Below are positions 8,076-17,143 of a DNA stretch of 64,000 nt, piece after piece (the first letter of the stretch is position 1; each line of letters begins with the position of its first letter). The DNA lies in assembly GCF_000271485.2 (NCBI RefSeq), contig NZ_AKVN02000001.1:438001-502000 (forward strand). Direction: 5' to 3'. Origin of the DNA: Pelosinus fermentans DSM 17108 (GTDB lineage: Bacteria; Bacillota; Negativicutes; DSM-13327). The position numbers and the translations under genes are program-made. The notes below the pieces were generated by a model. The model did not search any database. It was not told where the DNA came from and saw nothing but the letters and a program-made list of their open reading frames with translations.

Positions 8076-10049
8076 TTATTTTTTATCTGCTAAAACCTTT
8101 TTCCCAGCTTCGATAACTTCGATGATTTTATCCACATCATAGACACAGCCTCTCCATATTCCACCACTAATGGACTGAAGTTCTGCCCACAATTTAGTAT
8201 CATCAGGTAAATCCGGATCTGGCTGCAATCCTGGATGCATCTCTCGTTTTTTCAATACTTCGGCAGCCTCATCATAGGAAAGCTGATTTTCTTGGGTTCC
8301 GATGAAATTAAGTGAGCCTTCGAACTGATTTCCATCAACAATAATCTCTATCAAATCCCCATCTCGCAATTTACCCAGTGGCCCGCCAACCAATGCTTCA
8401 GGTCCTACATGTCCAAAGCAAGCTCCTGTAGAAACACCAGAAAATCTAGCATCCGTAATCAGAGAAACATGTTTGCCAAAAGGTAGTTTTTTCAATGCTG
8501 AAGTTAACTGGTAAGTTTCCTCCATACCGGTTCCCTTCGGACCTCCACCCATAACAATCATGATATCGCCAGCTTGTATTTTCTTATCTTTTATTGCTTT
8601 AATTGCTGACTTTTCGGATATAAATACTTTAGCCTTGCCAGTGTGTCTGAATACGCCATCTTCATCAATAACCGTTGGATCAATGGCTGCAGATTTAACA
8701 ACAGATCCCTCCGGTGCAATGTTTCCAACAGGAAATGTTACGGTAGATCTTAATCCCCTCTCTCTGGCTTTGGCAGGGTTCATAATTACATCGTCAGGAT
8801 TTACCCCATCTAATGCTTCTAAACGCTCCCTGCATTTTTTACGTCTTTCAGATTTTTCCCACCAATCCAAGTTAGCTCCTAACGTATCACCTGTAACTGT
8901 CATAACATCTTCATGCAGCAAACCAAGTTTTCTTAAGCGAAGCATAACCTCTGGAACTCCACCAGCTAAAAAAACACTTACTGTTGGATAGTTAACCGGA
9001 CCAATTGGCATAACACTTACTAAACGAGGAACTTTTTTATTAACAGCGGCCCATTCATTTACTGTAGGAACTTTGCAATTTGCTGCAAAAGCAATAGCTG
9101 GCAAATGAAGAAGTAAATTTGTCGAACCGCCAAATGCCGCATGTAAAACCATTGCATTTTCAATCGCCTTATCAGTAATAATATCCCTTGTTGTAATACC
9201 CTTTTCCTTTAATTGCATCACAGCTCTAGCAGACTGTCTTGCAATTTCTTCCCAAATAGGCTGACCCGAAGGCGCTAAAGCAGAATGTGTAATTGCAAGT
9301 CCCAGTGCTTCGGCGATTACTTGGGAGGTACCTGCCGTTCCAAAAAATTGACACCCGCCACCGGCAGATGCGCAAGCACTGCAGCCCACTCTTGCCGCTT
9401 CATCAAAAGAAATTTCATCACTAGCGAATCGAACACCAATGGTCTGAACCGTTCCAGCATCTTCACCTTTTACAGGTTGAAGCGTTGCACCCCCTGGTAC
9501 AAGAACAGTCGGCAAATCATGCATCGATGACAACGCCATCATCATTGCTGGCAATCCCTTATCACAAGTAGCAATACCCATTACCGCTTTTCTTGTTGGA
9601 AGAGACCGCGCCAATCGTCTAAACACGATTGCAGCATCATTGCGATAAGGCAATGAATCAAACATACCCGTAGTTCCCTGGCTTCTCCCGTCACACGGAT
9701 CCGTAACATAAGCCGCATACGGTACGGCACCATGGTGTGCCAATTCATCTGCGGCCGCACGCATCTGCAAACCTAATTCGTAGTGGCCTGTATGCAACCC
9801 CACGGCTATGGTGCTGCCGTCTTCACCACGAATTCCCCCTTGAGTGCTTAAAATGAGTACATCATCATCATTAAGTTTTTCCGGATTCCAACCCATACCA
9901 GCATTTAGAGTCATTCCAAAAATATGTCCACTTGGCGATTCTTTTAAAAACTTTTCACTAAAAGGTAATTTTCCTTTTGGCCCTTCAGCATGAGTGTAGA
10001 TGTTATATACAGATACATCTTTTACATCATAAATTGATTTCATTGACAT
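8076..10049 (-). CDS. yjhG: YjhG/YagF-type D-xylonate dehydratase
   Basis: A 657-residue member of the IlvD/Edd dehydratase superfamily of the long YjhG/YagF class (E. coli YjhG has 655 residues). The resemblance to YjhG is extensive, including GMTLNAGMGW, DPCDGRSQGTTGMFDSLPYRNDA, ATCDKGLPAMMMAL, GCSACASAGGGCQF and TDARFSGVSTGACFGHVGPEA. Cysteines 119, 162, 223/226 and 233 are candidates for iron-sulfur cluster ligation. It converts D-xylonate to 2-keto-3-deoxy-D-xylonate. The start giving MSMKSIYDV is used because AAGGAGGA lies eight bases before it; the frame is open further upstream. It is the first gene of the operon. Confidence 0.92.
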   Translation of the reverse strand: MSMKSIYDVKDVSVYNIYTHAEGPKGKLPFSEKFLKESPSGHIFGMTLNAGMGWNPEKLNDDDVLILSTQGGIRGEDGSTIAVGLHTGHYELGLQMRAAADELAHHGAVPYAAYVTDPCDGRSQGTTGMFDSLPYRNDAAIVFRRLARSLPTRKAVMGIATCDKGLPAMMMALSSMHDLPTVLVPGGATLQPVKGEDAGTVQTIGVRFASDEISFDEAARVGCSACASAGGGCQFFGTAGTSQVIAEALGLAITHSALAPSGQPIWEEIARQSARAVMQLKEKGITTRDIITDKAIENAMVLHAAFGGSTNLLLHLPAIAFAANCKVPTVNEWAAVNKKVPRLVSVMPIGPVNYPTVSVFLAGGVPEVMLRLRKLGLLHEDVMTVTGDTLGANLDWWEKSERRKKCRERLEALDGVNPDDVIMNPAKARERGLRSTVTFPVGNIAPEGSVVKSAAIDPTVIDEDGVFRHTGKAKVFISEKSAIKAIKDKKIQAGDIMIVMGGGPKGTGMEETYQLTSALKKLPFGKHVSLITDARFSGVSTGACFGHVGPEALVGGPLGKLRDGDLIEIIVDGNQFEGSLNFIGTQENQLSYDEAAEVLKKREMHPGLQPDPDLPDDTKLWAELQSISGGIWRGCVYDVDKIIEVIEAGKKVLADKK

Positions 10050-10173
10050 AAACAGTTTCCTCCTTACAATTTCATGATATTCCAAAGACTATGACCTACA
10101 TGATGGGATTTCTTTCTGGTGTTAACCACTCCTTTTATAACTTTTAAATCGAATTACAGTAATCATGCGCATG

Positions 10174-10220
10174 TTAATAATTCTTATATACGAACATGAT
10201 TCCTTTATAAGAATTATTAA
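10174..10220. promoter_or_regulatory. Candidate operator: long inverted repeat between divergent genes
   Basis: TTAATAATTCTTATA (10174-10188) and its perfect complement (10206-10220) flank a 17-base spacer in the gap between the dehydratase operon and the divergent IclR gene. Its place suggests the regulator's operator, although a transcript hairpin is possible. Confidence 0.5.
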
Positions 10221-10384
10221 CTAGATAATAGCACACTTATGCCATTATTCGCAATAGTCTTTTAACTTTTCATTGCCCCTGATTGTGCTTAGCGAGTAAA
10301 TCACAATTCATATTTAAGTAGACAATCTTTTTTAAAATCAATAGAATGGTAGTAATACAAAATTTATTTATATAAGGAGTATTT

Positions 10385-11134
10385 ATGTCCCATAAACCTA
10401 CAGAACGAGTATTAAATATATTAAATCTTTTATCTGTTAATACAGATGGATTAACTCTTACAGAAATATCTAAAGTTATCTTGGTTCCTAAGAGCACGCT
10501 TTACCCTATCTTGCAAACGATGACTGATATGAATTACATCCAACTCGGTAAAGATTCTTTTCGCTATAAACTAGGCATTTCCACTTTTTGCATTGGATCT
10601 TCTTATTCTCAAGATGAATACATGCTTGAATTCGTCAAGTCGATAATGAAAAGTATCGTTACTGAAATTAAAGAGATTTGCCAAATGGGGGTTTTAGAAG
10701 GAAACAATGTTTTATACGTCTTAAAAGAGGAACCCGAAGTGGGCTTGGATATTCGCATTATCTCTCGTGTCGGAAAAAGACTTCCTGCATATTGCACCGC
10801 ATTAGGAAAAGCTTTATTAAGCAACTATGACATTGAAGAAGTAAAAAAATTATATCCAGAGGGCTTAATTCCCTATACAGAGAATACAATTACGGATTTC
10901 GATATTTTAAATAATCACTTATCAACAATTAGAAAAGAGCATATTGCTAAAGAATACGAAGAAATCACCAAGGGACTATGTTGCTATGCTGTGCCTTTGG
11001 AGTCCAACGGCAATATAATTGCTGCCCTAAGCGTTAGTATTCCTAAATTCCGGGCGACTAAAGAAAAATTAAATTCTGTAACCGAATTGTTATTAAGTGC
11101 CCGCAGACAGTTCGGGAATGTTAATTTCAAATAA
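10385..11134 (+). CDS. IclR-family transcriptional regulator
   Basis: A 249-residue IclR regulator: an N-terminal winged helix (about residues 5-65, with LTEISKVILVPKSTLYPILQTM) and a C-terminal effector domain (about 75-245, with RVGKRLPAYCTALGKALLS and the late GLCCYAVPLESNGNIIAALSVSIP). It starts with ATG after AAGGAG. It is divergent from the xylonate operon, as the E. coli IclR genes yjhI and yagI (XynR) accompany yjhHGF and yagEFG. Control of that operon by a sugar-acid intermediate is the expected role. Confidence 0.9.
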   Translation: MSHKPTERVLNILNLLSVNTDGLTLTEISKVILVPKSTLYPILQTMTDMNYIQLGKDSFRYKLGISTFCIGSSYSQDEYMLEFVKSIMKSIVTEIKEICQMGVLEGNNVLYVLKEEPEVGLDIRIISRVGKRLPAYCTALGKALLSNYDIEEVKKLYPEGLIPYTENTITDFDILNNHLSTIRKEHIAKEYEEITKGLCCYAVPLESNGNIIAALSVSIPKFRATKEKLNSVTELLLSARRQFGNVNFK

Positions 11135-11167
11135 AAAAATTTGTAAAACGAACTTTAAAAAAAATAC

Positions 11168-11205
11168 CCTATAGAGTAGACAATAAAAACGTCTACTCTA
11201 TAGGG
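11168..11205. terminator. Strong hairpin after the IclR gene
   Basis: Perfect 15-base arms, CCCTATAGAGTAGAC and complement, around a 9-base loop. On the plus strand no T tract follows (GGAGAATT); on the minus strand the stem is followed by a run of eight T. It may act in both directions or be an insulating structure. Confidence 0.5.
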
Positions 11206-11238
11206 GAGAATTATGTATAAATTACAAGAACCACCATA

Positions 11239-11302
11239 TTGACAAATTGAAATATATGTTATATGATCAAAATTGAATATAATCATATAACACATATTTC
11301 AA
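11239..11302 (+). promoter_or_regulatory. ars promoter with ArsR operator
   Basis: TTGACA (11239-11244), 17-base spacer, TATGAT (11262-11267). A 21-base inverted repeat with one mismatch (11247-11267 and 11282-11302, TTGAAATATATGTTATATGAT type) overlaps the spacer and -10 box, as expected for an ArsR repressor site. Confidence 0.75.
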
Positions 11303-11363
11303 TCAGCTAACATACAGTATAGTAATTGACGGAATAGGATTGCTGGCAAGGAGGTAGAAAACA

Positions 11364-11723
11364 TTGAATTTAACACGGGTATTAAAAGCATTAGGTGATG
11401 AAACTAGACTTAGCATTGTGAGTTTATTGCGAGTTGAAAATTTGTGTGTATGCGAAATTGAAGCCATAATGCAAAGCAGTCAGTCCAACGTGTCTAGGCA
11501 TCTGGCTAAACTTCGTGACGCAGGGATTATCTATAGCGAGAAAAAAGCACAGTGGGTATACTATGGCATAAACAAAGATATCATTAAAAAATATTCATTT
11601 ATCAGAACATTATTAGAGGAAGATCTTGCCAATCATCCCCAATATCAACATGATATAGAGAAGCTTAAAATCTATCGGGAACAAAACGATGAATGCGGGG
11701 CTTTAGAAAATACAGGTGCTTAA
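11364..11723 (+). CDS. arsR: ArsR arsenic-responsive repressor
   Basis: A 119-residue ArsR/SmtB winged-helix protein. It starts at TTG, eight bases after GGAGGT. NLCVCEIEAIM (residues 26-36) matches the arsenite-binding ELCVCDL motif, with cysteines 28 and 30 at the start of the DNA-binding helix pair, followed by SQSNVSRHLAKLRDAGI. Arsenite or antimonite binding would release it from the palindrome overlapping its promoter. It heads the run arsR-arsD-arsA. Confidence 0.93.
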   Translation: MNLTRVLKALGDETRLSIVSLLRVENLCVCEIEAIMQSSQSNVSRHLAKLRDAGIIYSEKKAQWVYYGINKDIIKKYSFIRTLLEEDLANHPQYQHDIEKLKIYREQNDECGALENTGA

Positions 11724-11751
11724 CACCTTCTTATTAAAGAGTACATGCATA

Positions 11752-11777
11752 TATTCGCATATAAGGATATGCGAATA
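11752..11777. repeat. Perfect palindrome between arsR and arsD
   Basis: TATTCGCATAT and its complement around AAGG. It may be a second regulator site or an RNA hairpin that lowers expression of arsR relative to arsDA. No T tract follows. Confidence 0.5.
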
Positions 11778-11817
11778 ACATAAGGTAATCAAATTACTAA
11801 AATAAGGGGAGATAGAA

Positions 11818-12192
11818 ATGAGTAAAATTGAAATTTTTGATCCAGCAATGTGTTGTGCAACAGGAATCTGTGGACCAGGGATTGATCAAGAGCTTTTAAG
11901 GGTGGCTACAACTATCAATACTCTCACTAAAAAGGGGATCACAGTCATCCGTTATGGTCTTTCTGCTGAACCTCAAGCTTTTATAGATCATAAGAAGGTA
12001 AATGAGTATTTAATGAAAGAGGAAGTAGAAGTCTTACCCATTACAGTAGTCGATGGAGAAGTAGTTAAGACTAGAGAATATCCGACACAAGCTGAATTTG
12101 CTAAATGGGCGGGTCTGCCTATAGAAGAATTAGCAAGCATAGTTCTTGAAAAACAACAAGGATGTTGTTGTGATGAAGGTGGATGCTGCTAA
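11818..12192 (+). CDS. arsD: ArsD arsenic metallochaperone
   Basis: A 124-residue ArsD with the N-terminal vicinal cysteines in DPAMCCATGICG (C12, C13, C18), which bind arsenite and hand it to ArsA, and a Cys-rich tail (C116-118 and C123-124) like that of the E. coli protein. The middle contains EVLPITVVDGEVVKTREYPT, typical of the thioredoxin-like fold. GGGGAGATAG precedes the ATG. It is followed by arsA after 20 bp, so the pair is cotranslated, as usual. Confidence 0.95.
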   Translation: MSKIEIFDPAMCCATGICGPGIDQELLRVATTINTLTKKGITVIRYGLSAEPQAFIDHKKVNEYLMKEEVEVLPITVVDGEVVKTREYPTQAEFAKWAGLPIEELASIVLEKQQGCCCDEGGCC

Positions 12193-12212
12193 AAAAAACT
12201 AGGAGGAACTAC

Positions 12213-13964
12213 ATGTATAAAATATTTAATCCTGACACTATAAATCTGACGAAGTATTTATTTTTCACAGGCAAAGGGGGCGTTGGAAAAACGTCAACTG
12301 CTTGTGCAACTGCCATTACTTTAGCAGATCAAGGGAAAAAAGTATTGTTAGTCAGTACCGATCCTGCATCCAACCTGCAAGATGTTTTTGGTATTGATCT
12401 GGATAGTAAAGGTACTCCCATTCAAGAAGTACCTAATCTTGTAGTAGCAAATCTAAATCCGGAAGAAGCCGCCAAGACATATAAAGAATCAGTAATCGCA
12501 CCCTATAAAGGCAAATTGCCACCCAGTGTTATAAAGAATATGGAGGAACAGCTTTCAGGATCATGTACTGTGGAGATTGCGGCTTTTAATGAATTTTCTA
12601 ACTTTATAACAGATGAAAAAATACAAACAGAATATGATCATATAGCATTTGATACAGCGCCAACAGGCCATACCTTGCGAATGCTGCAGCTGCCATCCGC
12701 GTGGAGCAATTTTATTAGTGAAAGTACGCATGGGGCATCTTGTTTAGGTCAATTATCGGGACTGGAAAGTAAGAAAGAAGTATACAAGAATGCTGTTAAT
12801 ACCCTAGCCGATGGGGCAAAGACAACACTCATCTTACTGGCTAGACCTGAATATTCTCCCCTGCAGGAAGCGGAAAGAGCTTCTAAGGAACTACAAGACT
12901 TAGGGGTTAATAATCAGCTATTAGTTGTAAATGGTGTATTGGAGCTAGATGTTGAAAATGATGAAGTGGCAGAACAATTATATGCGAAACAACAAGGAGC
13001 ATTAGAAAATATATCGGAACATTTACAAGGAATCCAAACCTATCAGATTCCACTGCGGGCCTATAATATCACAGGAATCAAAAATATAAGAATGCTATTA
13101 AAAGAAGATTATTTAGAAACGCAAAGCTATAAGTTAAATAAAGAAGAGTTGCCAAAAGTTAAAGAGTTAATTGAAGATCTCTACCGATCACAAAAAAGAG
13201 TGATTTTCACTATGGGCAAAGGTGGAGTAGGAAAGACAACGTTAGCAGCGGCTATTGCCATTGGTCTTGCTGCAAAAGGTATAAAAGTCCACTTAACCAC
13301 TACGGATCCAGCAGATCATCTGAAATTTGTCGTAGAAGAAGGCCATGGAATTAGGTTAAGTAAGATTGATGAGAAAGAAGAACTTCGTAATTATACAGAA
13401 ACCGTTTTGGCAAAGGCAAGAGAGACGATGAAAGAAGAAGATATTGCTTATGTGGAAGAGGATCTTCGTTCTCCCTGCACACAGGAGATAGCTGTATTCC
13501 GTGCTTTTGCTGAGATTGTCGATAAGGCTGATGATGAGGTAGTAGTGATTGATACAGCACCTACAGGTCACACGTTATTACTATTAGATGCCACACAAAG
13601 TTATCATAAGGAAATACAAAAATCTCATGGAGATATACCAGAATCAGTAAAGAAGCTGCTGCCTAGATTACGAGATAAAAAAGAAACAGAAGTGGTCATT
13701 GTAACTCTTCCAGAAGCGACTCCTGTATATGAAGCCATGAGGTTACAAGACGATTTAAAAAGAGCAGGGATTCATAATAAATGGTGGGTTATTAATGCAA
13801 GCTTGTTAATGACGAATACACAAAGCCCATTGTTAAAAACAAAATCCTTGCATGAGATTCCTTGGATCAATAAAGTGGATGAAATCGCACAAGGGAACTT
13901 TGCAGTAATACCATGGAAAGCAGAAGAAATAAAAGGCGAAAAGTTAGCAGAATTAATCACATGA
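12213..13964 (+). CDS. arsA: ArsA arsenite-stimulated ATPase
   Basis: A 583-residue double ATPase. The two halves each have a P-loop, GKGGVGKT at 20-27 and 335-342, and a DTAPTGHTLR/L switch motif (about 147 and 450). Cysteines 118, 177 and 422 correspond to the three metalloid ligands of E. coli ArsA. The start is the ATG after AGGAGG; an upstream in-frame ATG lies inside arsD. ArsA normally energises the ArsB arsenite channel, but no arsB or acr3 follows here; the next gene is on the other strand. Confidence 0.95.
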   Translation: MYKIFNPDTINLTKYLFFTGKGGVGKTSTACATAITLADQGKKVLLVSTDPASNLQDVFGIDLDSKGTPIQEVPNLVVANLNPEEAAKTYKESVIAPYKGKLPPSVIKNMEEQLSGSCTVEIAAFNEFSNFITDEKIQTEYDHIAFDTAPTGHTLRMLQLPSAWSNFISESTHGASCLGQLSGLESKKEVYKNAVNTLADGAKTTLILLARPEYSPLQEAERASKELQDLGVNNQLLVVNGVLELDVENDEVAEQLYAKQQGALENISEHLQGIQTYQIPLRAYNITGIKNIRMLLKEDYLETQSYKLNKEELPKVKELIEDLYRSQKRVIFTMGKGGVGKTTLAAAIAIGLAAKGIKVHLTTTDPADHLKFVVEEGHGIRLSKIDEKEELRNYTETVLAKARETMKEEDIAYVEEDLRSPCTQEIAVFRAFAEIVDKADDEVVVIDTAPTGHTLLLLDATQSYHKEIQKSHGDIPESVKKLLPRLRDKKETEVVIVTLPEATPVYEAMRLQDDLKRAGIHNKWWVINASLLMTNTQSPLLKTKSLHEIPWINKVDEIAQGNFAVIPWKAEEIKGEKLAELIT

Positions 13965-13990
13965 TATTCTTATCATTTTAAAATTTCTAC

Positions 13991-14002
13991 TCCCCGTGTC
14001 CC
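13991..14002 (+). repeat. Partial REP-like core
   Basis: TCCCCGTGTCCC, the right end of the repeat core seen throughout the window, lies in the 54-bp gap between the convergent arsA and scpB-like genes. The left half is missing. Confidence 0.55.
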
Positions 14003-14018
14003 TAGTTGTGAAGAAAGC

Positions 14019-14798
14019 TTATTCGCCTTTAAAATTTGCCGGGCGTTTTTCTAAAAATGCAGTAATCGCTTCTTCATAATCATGGCTGTCATAAACCTTA
14101 CGCCGCATCCCCTGTACTCGTTCAAAAGCGGATGGAGTGATGGCATATGCTTTTGATAAAACACGGAACTGTTCTTTAATTACCGCAATCGATAACATCG
14201 ACCGGGTGCTGATTGTCGCAGCTAAATTTAATGTAAAAGAGAGAAGTTCTTCTTCTGCAACTAAATGATTGATAATGCCTACGTTTAAAGCCCGTTCCGC
14301 AGGTACTAATTCAGCAGTAAAAAACATCTCCTTAGCAATATTAATCGGTAAACGATTCATAAAATGTAAAATACCTGTAGAATTATAGGGAACTCCAAGC
14401 TTAGCAGGAGTCATGGCAAAATTAGCCGTCTTATCGGCAATCACCATATCACAAGTCATTATTAAGTCACAAGCACCACCCCAGACACTGCCGTGTACCA
14501 TTGCAATAACCGGACCCGGGTATTCTTCCACAGCTCGTAAAAGTACCTCAAGTGAATCATAATAACTTAAAGGATCTCGCATTTTTGACGGTAATTCTTT
14601 AACATCATGACCTGCTGACCATACCTTAGACCCCTCCGGAGCACGCAAAATAATGATATGGATCTTCTGTTTTTGAAAATTATCAAGTGCTTCAATAATA
14701 TCATCGACGAGCTGGGCACTTAATGCATTTAGTTTCTGGGTATTATTTAGCGTAATAATACCCACTTTTTCTGAAAATTCTACCTTGACTAATGACAT
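14019..14798 (-). CDS. scpB: Methylmalonyl-CoA decarboxylase (enoyl-CoA hydratase family)
   Basis: A 259-residue crotonase-fold protein closely resembling E. coli ScpB/YgfG along its whole length: KLNALSAQLVDDI, IILRAPEGSKVWSAGHDVKELPS, VHGSVWGGACDLIMTCD, MTPAKLGVPYN and the end RVQGMRRKVYDSHDYEEAITAFLEKR. The oxyanion-hole segments (SAGHDV and GSVWGGA) are intact. It decarboxylates methylmalonyl-CoA to propionyl-CoA, a step of propionate-forming fermentation from succinate. The ATG follows AGGAGG. No mutase or CoA-transferase gene is adjacent, so it stands alone here. Confidence 0.9.
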   Translation of the reverse strand: MSLVKVEFSEKVGIITLNNTQKLNALSAQLVDDIIEALDNFQKQKIHIIILRAPEGSKVWSAGHDVKELPSKMRDPLSYYDSLEVLLRAVEEYPGPVIAMVHGSVWGGACDLIMTCDMVIADKTANFAMTPAKLGVPYNSTGILHFMNRLPINIAKEMFFTAELVPAERALNVGIINHLVAEEELLSFTLNLAATISTRSMLSIAVIKEQFRVLSKAYAITPSAFERVQGMRRKVYDSHDYEEAITAFLEKRPANFKGE

Positions 14799-15441
14799 AA
14801 TTAATCCTCCTAAATAAGTAAAAATTATAAAATGATTGTATTACTCAGTTGCGATAGGGTTTTAGAAGCCTGATCAATAGTGATATGGCAGCTATACATT
14901 CTTCTTAAAGAAATCTTTGCTTCTCGACCTGGGAATAAGGCACCACAGTGGAGTACATCGTCTCCTTTTGAATGTATTAAAAATACAATATACTGAATAC
15001 TAGATGTATTTTTATCTTTATTATATTCCTGCTATGAAAATAATTGAAATATTGAATAATCATGATATGATAACTATAGGTTATGATTATAATGAGTTTG
15101 ACATGCCATCTTTACAGAATTATTATTCACTGTTATAATTTAGTAAAAATAGAATTATGGAAATTTTATAAATATGGCAGAAGTCATATTCTAACTTTTA
15201 GTAGTAAAACACATAAATATATAGATCTAAAATTGTGGTATGAAACCATTGGGGAGAAAGTTCACCCCGGTTTTCTGCTACATTTTTTTTGCAAAAAATT
15301 AAAAAAGGAAGAAATTACGAAGCTTTGGCGTTTGAAAAGCACCTTAATGGTGCTTGAAAAGGAGGTGAATGGCTCGGGAGTTTCTACTATTGCATGTAAG
15401 GCAATGGATCACGTAAAAGGAAAAAATGTTTGGAGGAAAGT
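14799..15441. other. Leader/intergenic region upstream of the ABC importer
   Basis: A 643-bp gap. On the minus strand about 14825-15000 an open frame without a start codon ends in LSNTIIL and contains KGDDVLHCGALFPGREAK, possibly a gene remnant that I cannot name. The last 200 bases (15240-15430) are rich in hairpins: GGGG..CCCC at 15252-15270, AAGCACC/GGTGCTT at 15337-15355, and TATTGC/GCAATG at 15389-15405 preceded by GGGAGTTTCTAC. This looks like a structured mRNA leader for the importer operon, class unknown. Confidence 0.4.
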
Positions 15442-17046
15442 ATGAAGAACAAAAGAATTTTAGCGTTGTGTTTAATAGTAACTTTCTTATTTACATTAGT
15501 TGGCTGTGGTAAAGCAGATAAGACTGACGCGGGTACGGCGGCAAAAGACAGTGTCGTAATTGCCATGGATGCCGAATCAGAGCCTGCTGCCGGATTCGAT
15601 CCGATTATGGGTTGGGCTGCCGGTGAGCATACACACGATCCTTTAATTCAAAGTACCTTATTAATTACAAAAGATGATATTACTATTGGATATGACCTGG
15701 CAAAAGAGTATACGATTTCGCCGGATGGTCTCACATGGACTTTTAAAATTCGTTCGGATGTAAAATTTACGGATGGTGTGCCGCTTACTGCAAAAGACGT
15801 GGCTTTTACCTATAATAATGCTATGAAGCAGGCCACTGAGACCGATTTGTCTATGCTAAAATCGGTGGAAGCCATTGATGATACGACTGCGGTTTTTCAT
15901 TTTAATACACCTTATTCAGCGTTTGCTTATACGGCTGCTGTTGTTGGTATTGTTCCCGAACATGCTTATCATGCTGCGACCTATGGTAAAAATCCGATTG
16001 GTTCCGGCCGGTATATTCTGAAGCAATGGGATAAAGGCCAGCAGGTAATTTTAGAAGCCAATCCTAATTACTATGGTGAAAAACCAAAAATGAAGAAAGT
16101 TTCAATTGTCTTTATGTCGGAAGATGCTTCTTATGCGGCGGCTCAAGGCGGACAAGTAGATGTGGCCTATACAGCTCCGTCTTATACCGTTAATCCGATA
16201 AAAGGATATAATATCCTTGCATTCAATACCGAAGATATTCGCGGACTGAATCTCCCTGCTGTTCCTGCAGGGAATAAGACACCTGCTAAGAGAAATGGAG
16301 AAACCTATCCTGCCGGCAATAACGTTACTTCCCATCTAGCAATTCGCCAGGCAATTGCCTGCGCTATTGACCGGGAGGCCATCGTAAAGAATGTTCTAAA
16401 CGGCTATGGCTCAGTGGCTTATAGTGACAGCGTTAATGAACCTTGGGAAAATGAGGCCATGAAAGTAGCGTATGATCCCGCAAAAGCAAAAACCATTTTA
16501 GAAGCAGACGGCTGGAGATTAAATGCAGAAGGTATTTATGAAAAACAGGGCTTAAAAGCCGAGTTTGATCTTCTCTATATTTCATCAAACTCCGTTCGAA
16601 CTGGAATTGCAATGGCTGTGAAAGAAATGCTAAAACCAGTAGGGATAAAAGTAAATCCGATGGGCTCAAGCTGGGATCAGATTGCAACTTTATGTTATGC
16701 CACGCCCCATGTTTTTGGTGCCGGATCGCATTCTCCTACTGGAGTTAGGAGCCACTATTATACTGGTAAAAACTATGCATCTTATTCCAATCCAACTGTA
16801 GATACATACATTGACGAAGCATTAGCAGCTACTTCTGTGGAAGCATCGTATCCGTTGTGGAAAAAAGCACAATGGGATGGTGCTGCAGGTGTGACTCCTC
16901 AAGCTGACTCCCCTTGGGTGTGGCTGGTGGAAATTAAACACATTTATTTCGTCAGAGAAAATCTCAATGTAATTGATAAGAAAATTCATCCTCATGGTTA
17001 TGGCTGGACAATTGTTAATAATGTTCACCAATGGTCTTGGAAGTAA
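15442..17046 (+). CDS. Nickel/peptide ABC transporter substrate-binding lipoprotein
   Basis: A 534-residue family 5 extracellular solute-binding protein (the DppA/NikA/OppA family). A basic start, a hydrophobic segment and the lipobox LVGC put the lipidated cysteine at residue 22. Family features include the early LAKEYTISPDGLTWTFKIRSDVKFTDGVPLTAKDV. The start follows GGAGGA. It is the first of five genes encoding a complete importer. Dipeptides, nickel chelates or metallophores are possible ligands; the sequence does not decide between them. Confidence 0.85.
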   Translation: MKNKRILALCLIVTFLFTLVGCGKADKTDAGTAAKDSVVIAMDAESEPAAGFDPIMGWAAGEHTHDPLIQSTLLITKDDITIGYDLAKEYTISPDGLTWTFKIRSDVKFTDGVPLTAKDVAFTYNNAMKQATETDLSMLKSVEAIDDTTAVFHFNTPYSAFAYTAAVVGIVPEHAYHAATYGKNPIGSGRYILKQWDKGQQVILEANPNYYGEKPKMKKVSIVFMSEDASYAAAQGGQVDVAYTAPSYTVNPIKGYNILAFNTEDIRGLNLPAVPAGNKTPAKRNGETYPAGNNVTSHLAIRQAIACAIDREAIVKNVLNGYGSVAYSDSVNEPWENEAMKVAYDPAKAKTILEADGWRLNAEGIYEKQGLKAEFDLLYISSNSVRTGIAMAVKEMLKPVGIKVNPMGSSWDQIATLCYATPHVFGAGSHSPTGVRSHYYTGKNYASYSNPTVDTYIDEALAATSVEASYPLWKKAQWDGAAGVTPQADSPWVWLVEIKHIYFVRENLNVIDKKIHPHGYGWTIVNNVHQWSWK

Positions 17047-17143
17047 TCGATAGATTAGCAAGTTATTTCTGTTCTATGGTACAGAAAAATAAGATGTTGT
17101 CTGTACCATAGGCTTATTCTTTTTTGAAAATGAGGTATTTCTT

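Noticed and set aside
7488-8093. 201-codon plus-strand frame over the permease
   Set aside because: It is a shadow of the GntP-family gene on the other strand, whose family match is strong.
15083-15445. 120-codon plus-strand frame before the importer
   Set aside because: It lacks a ribosome site, has no family resemblance and covers the hairpin-rich leader.
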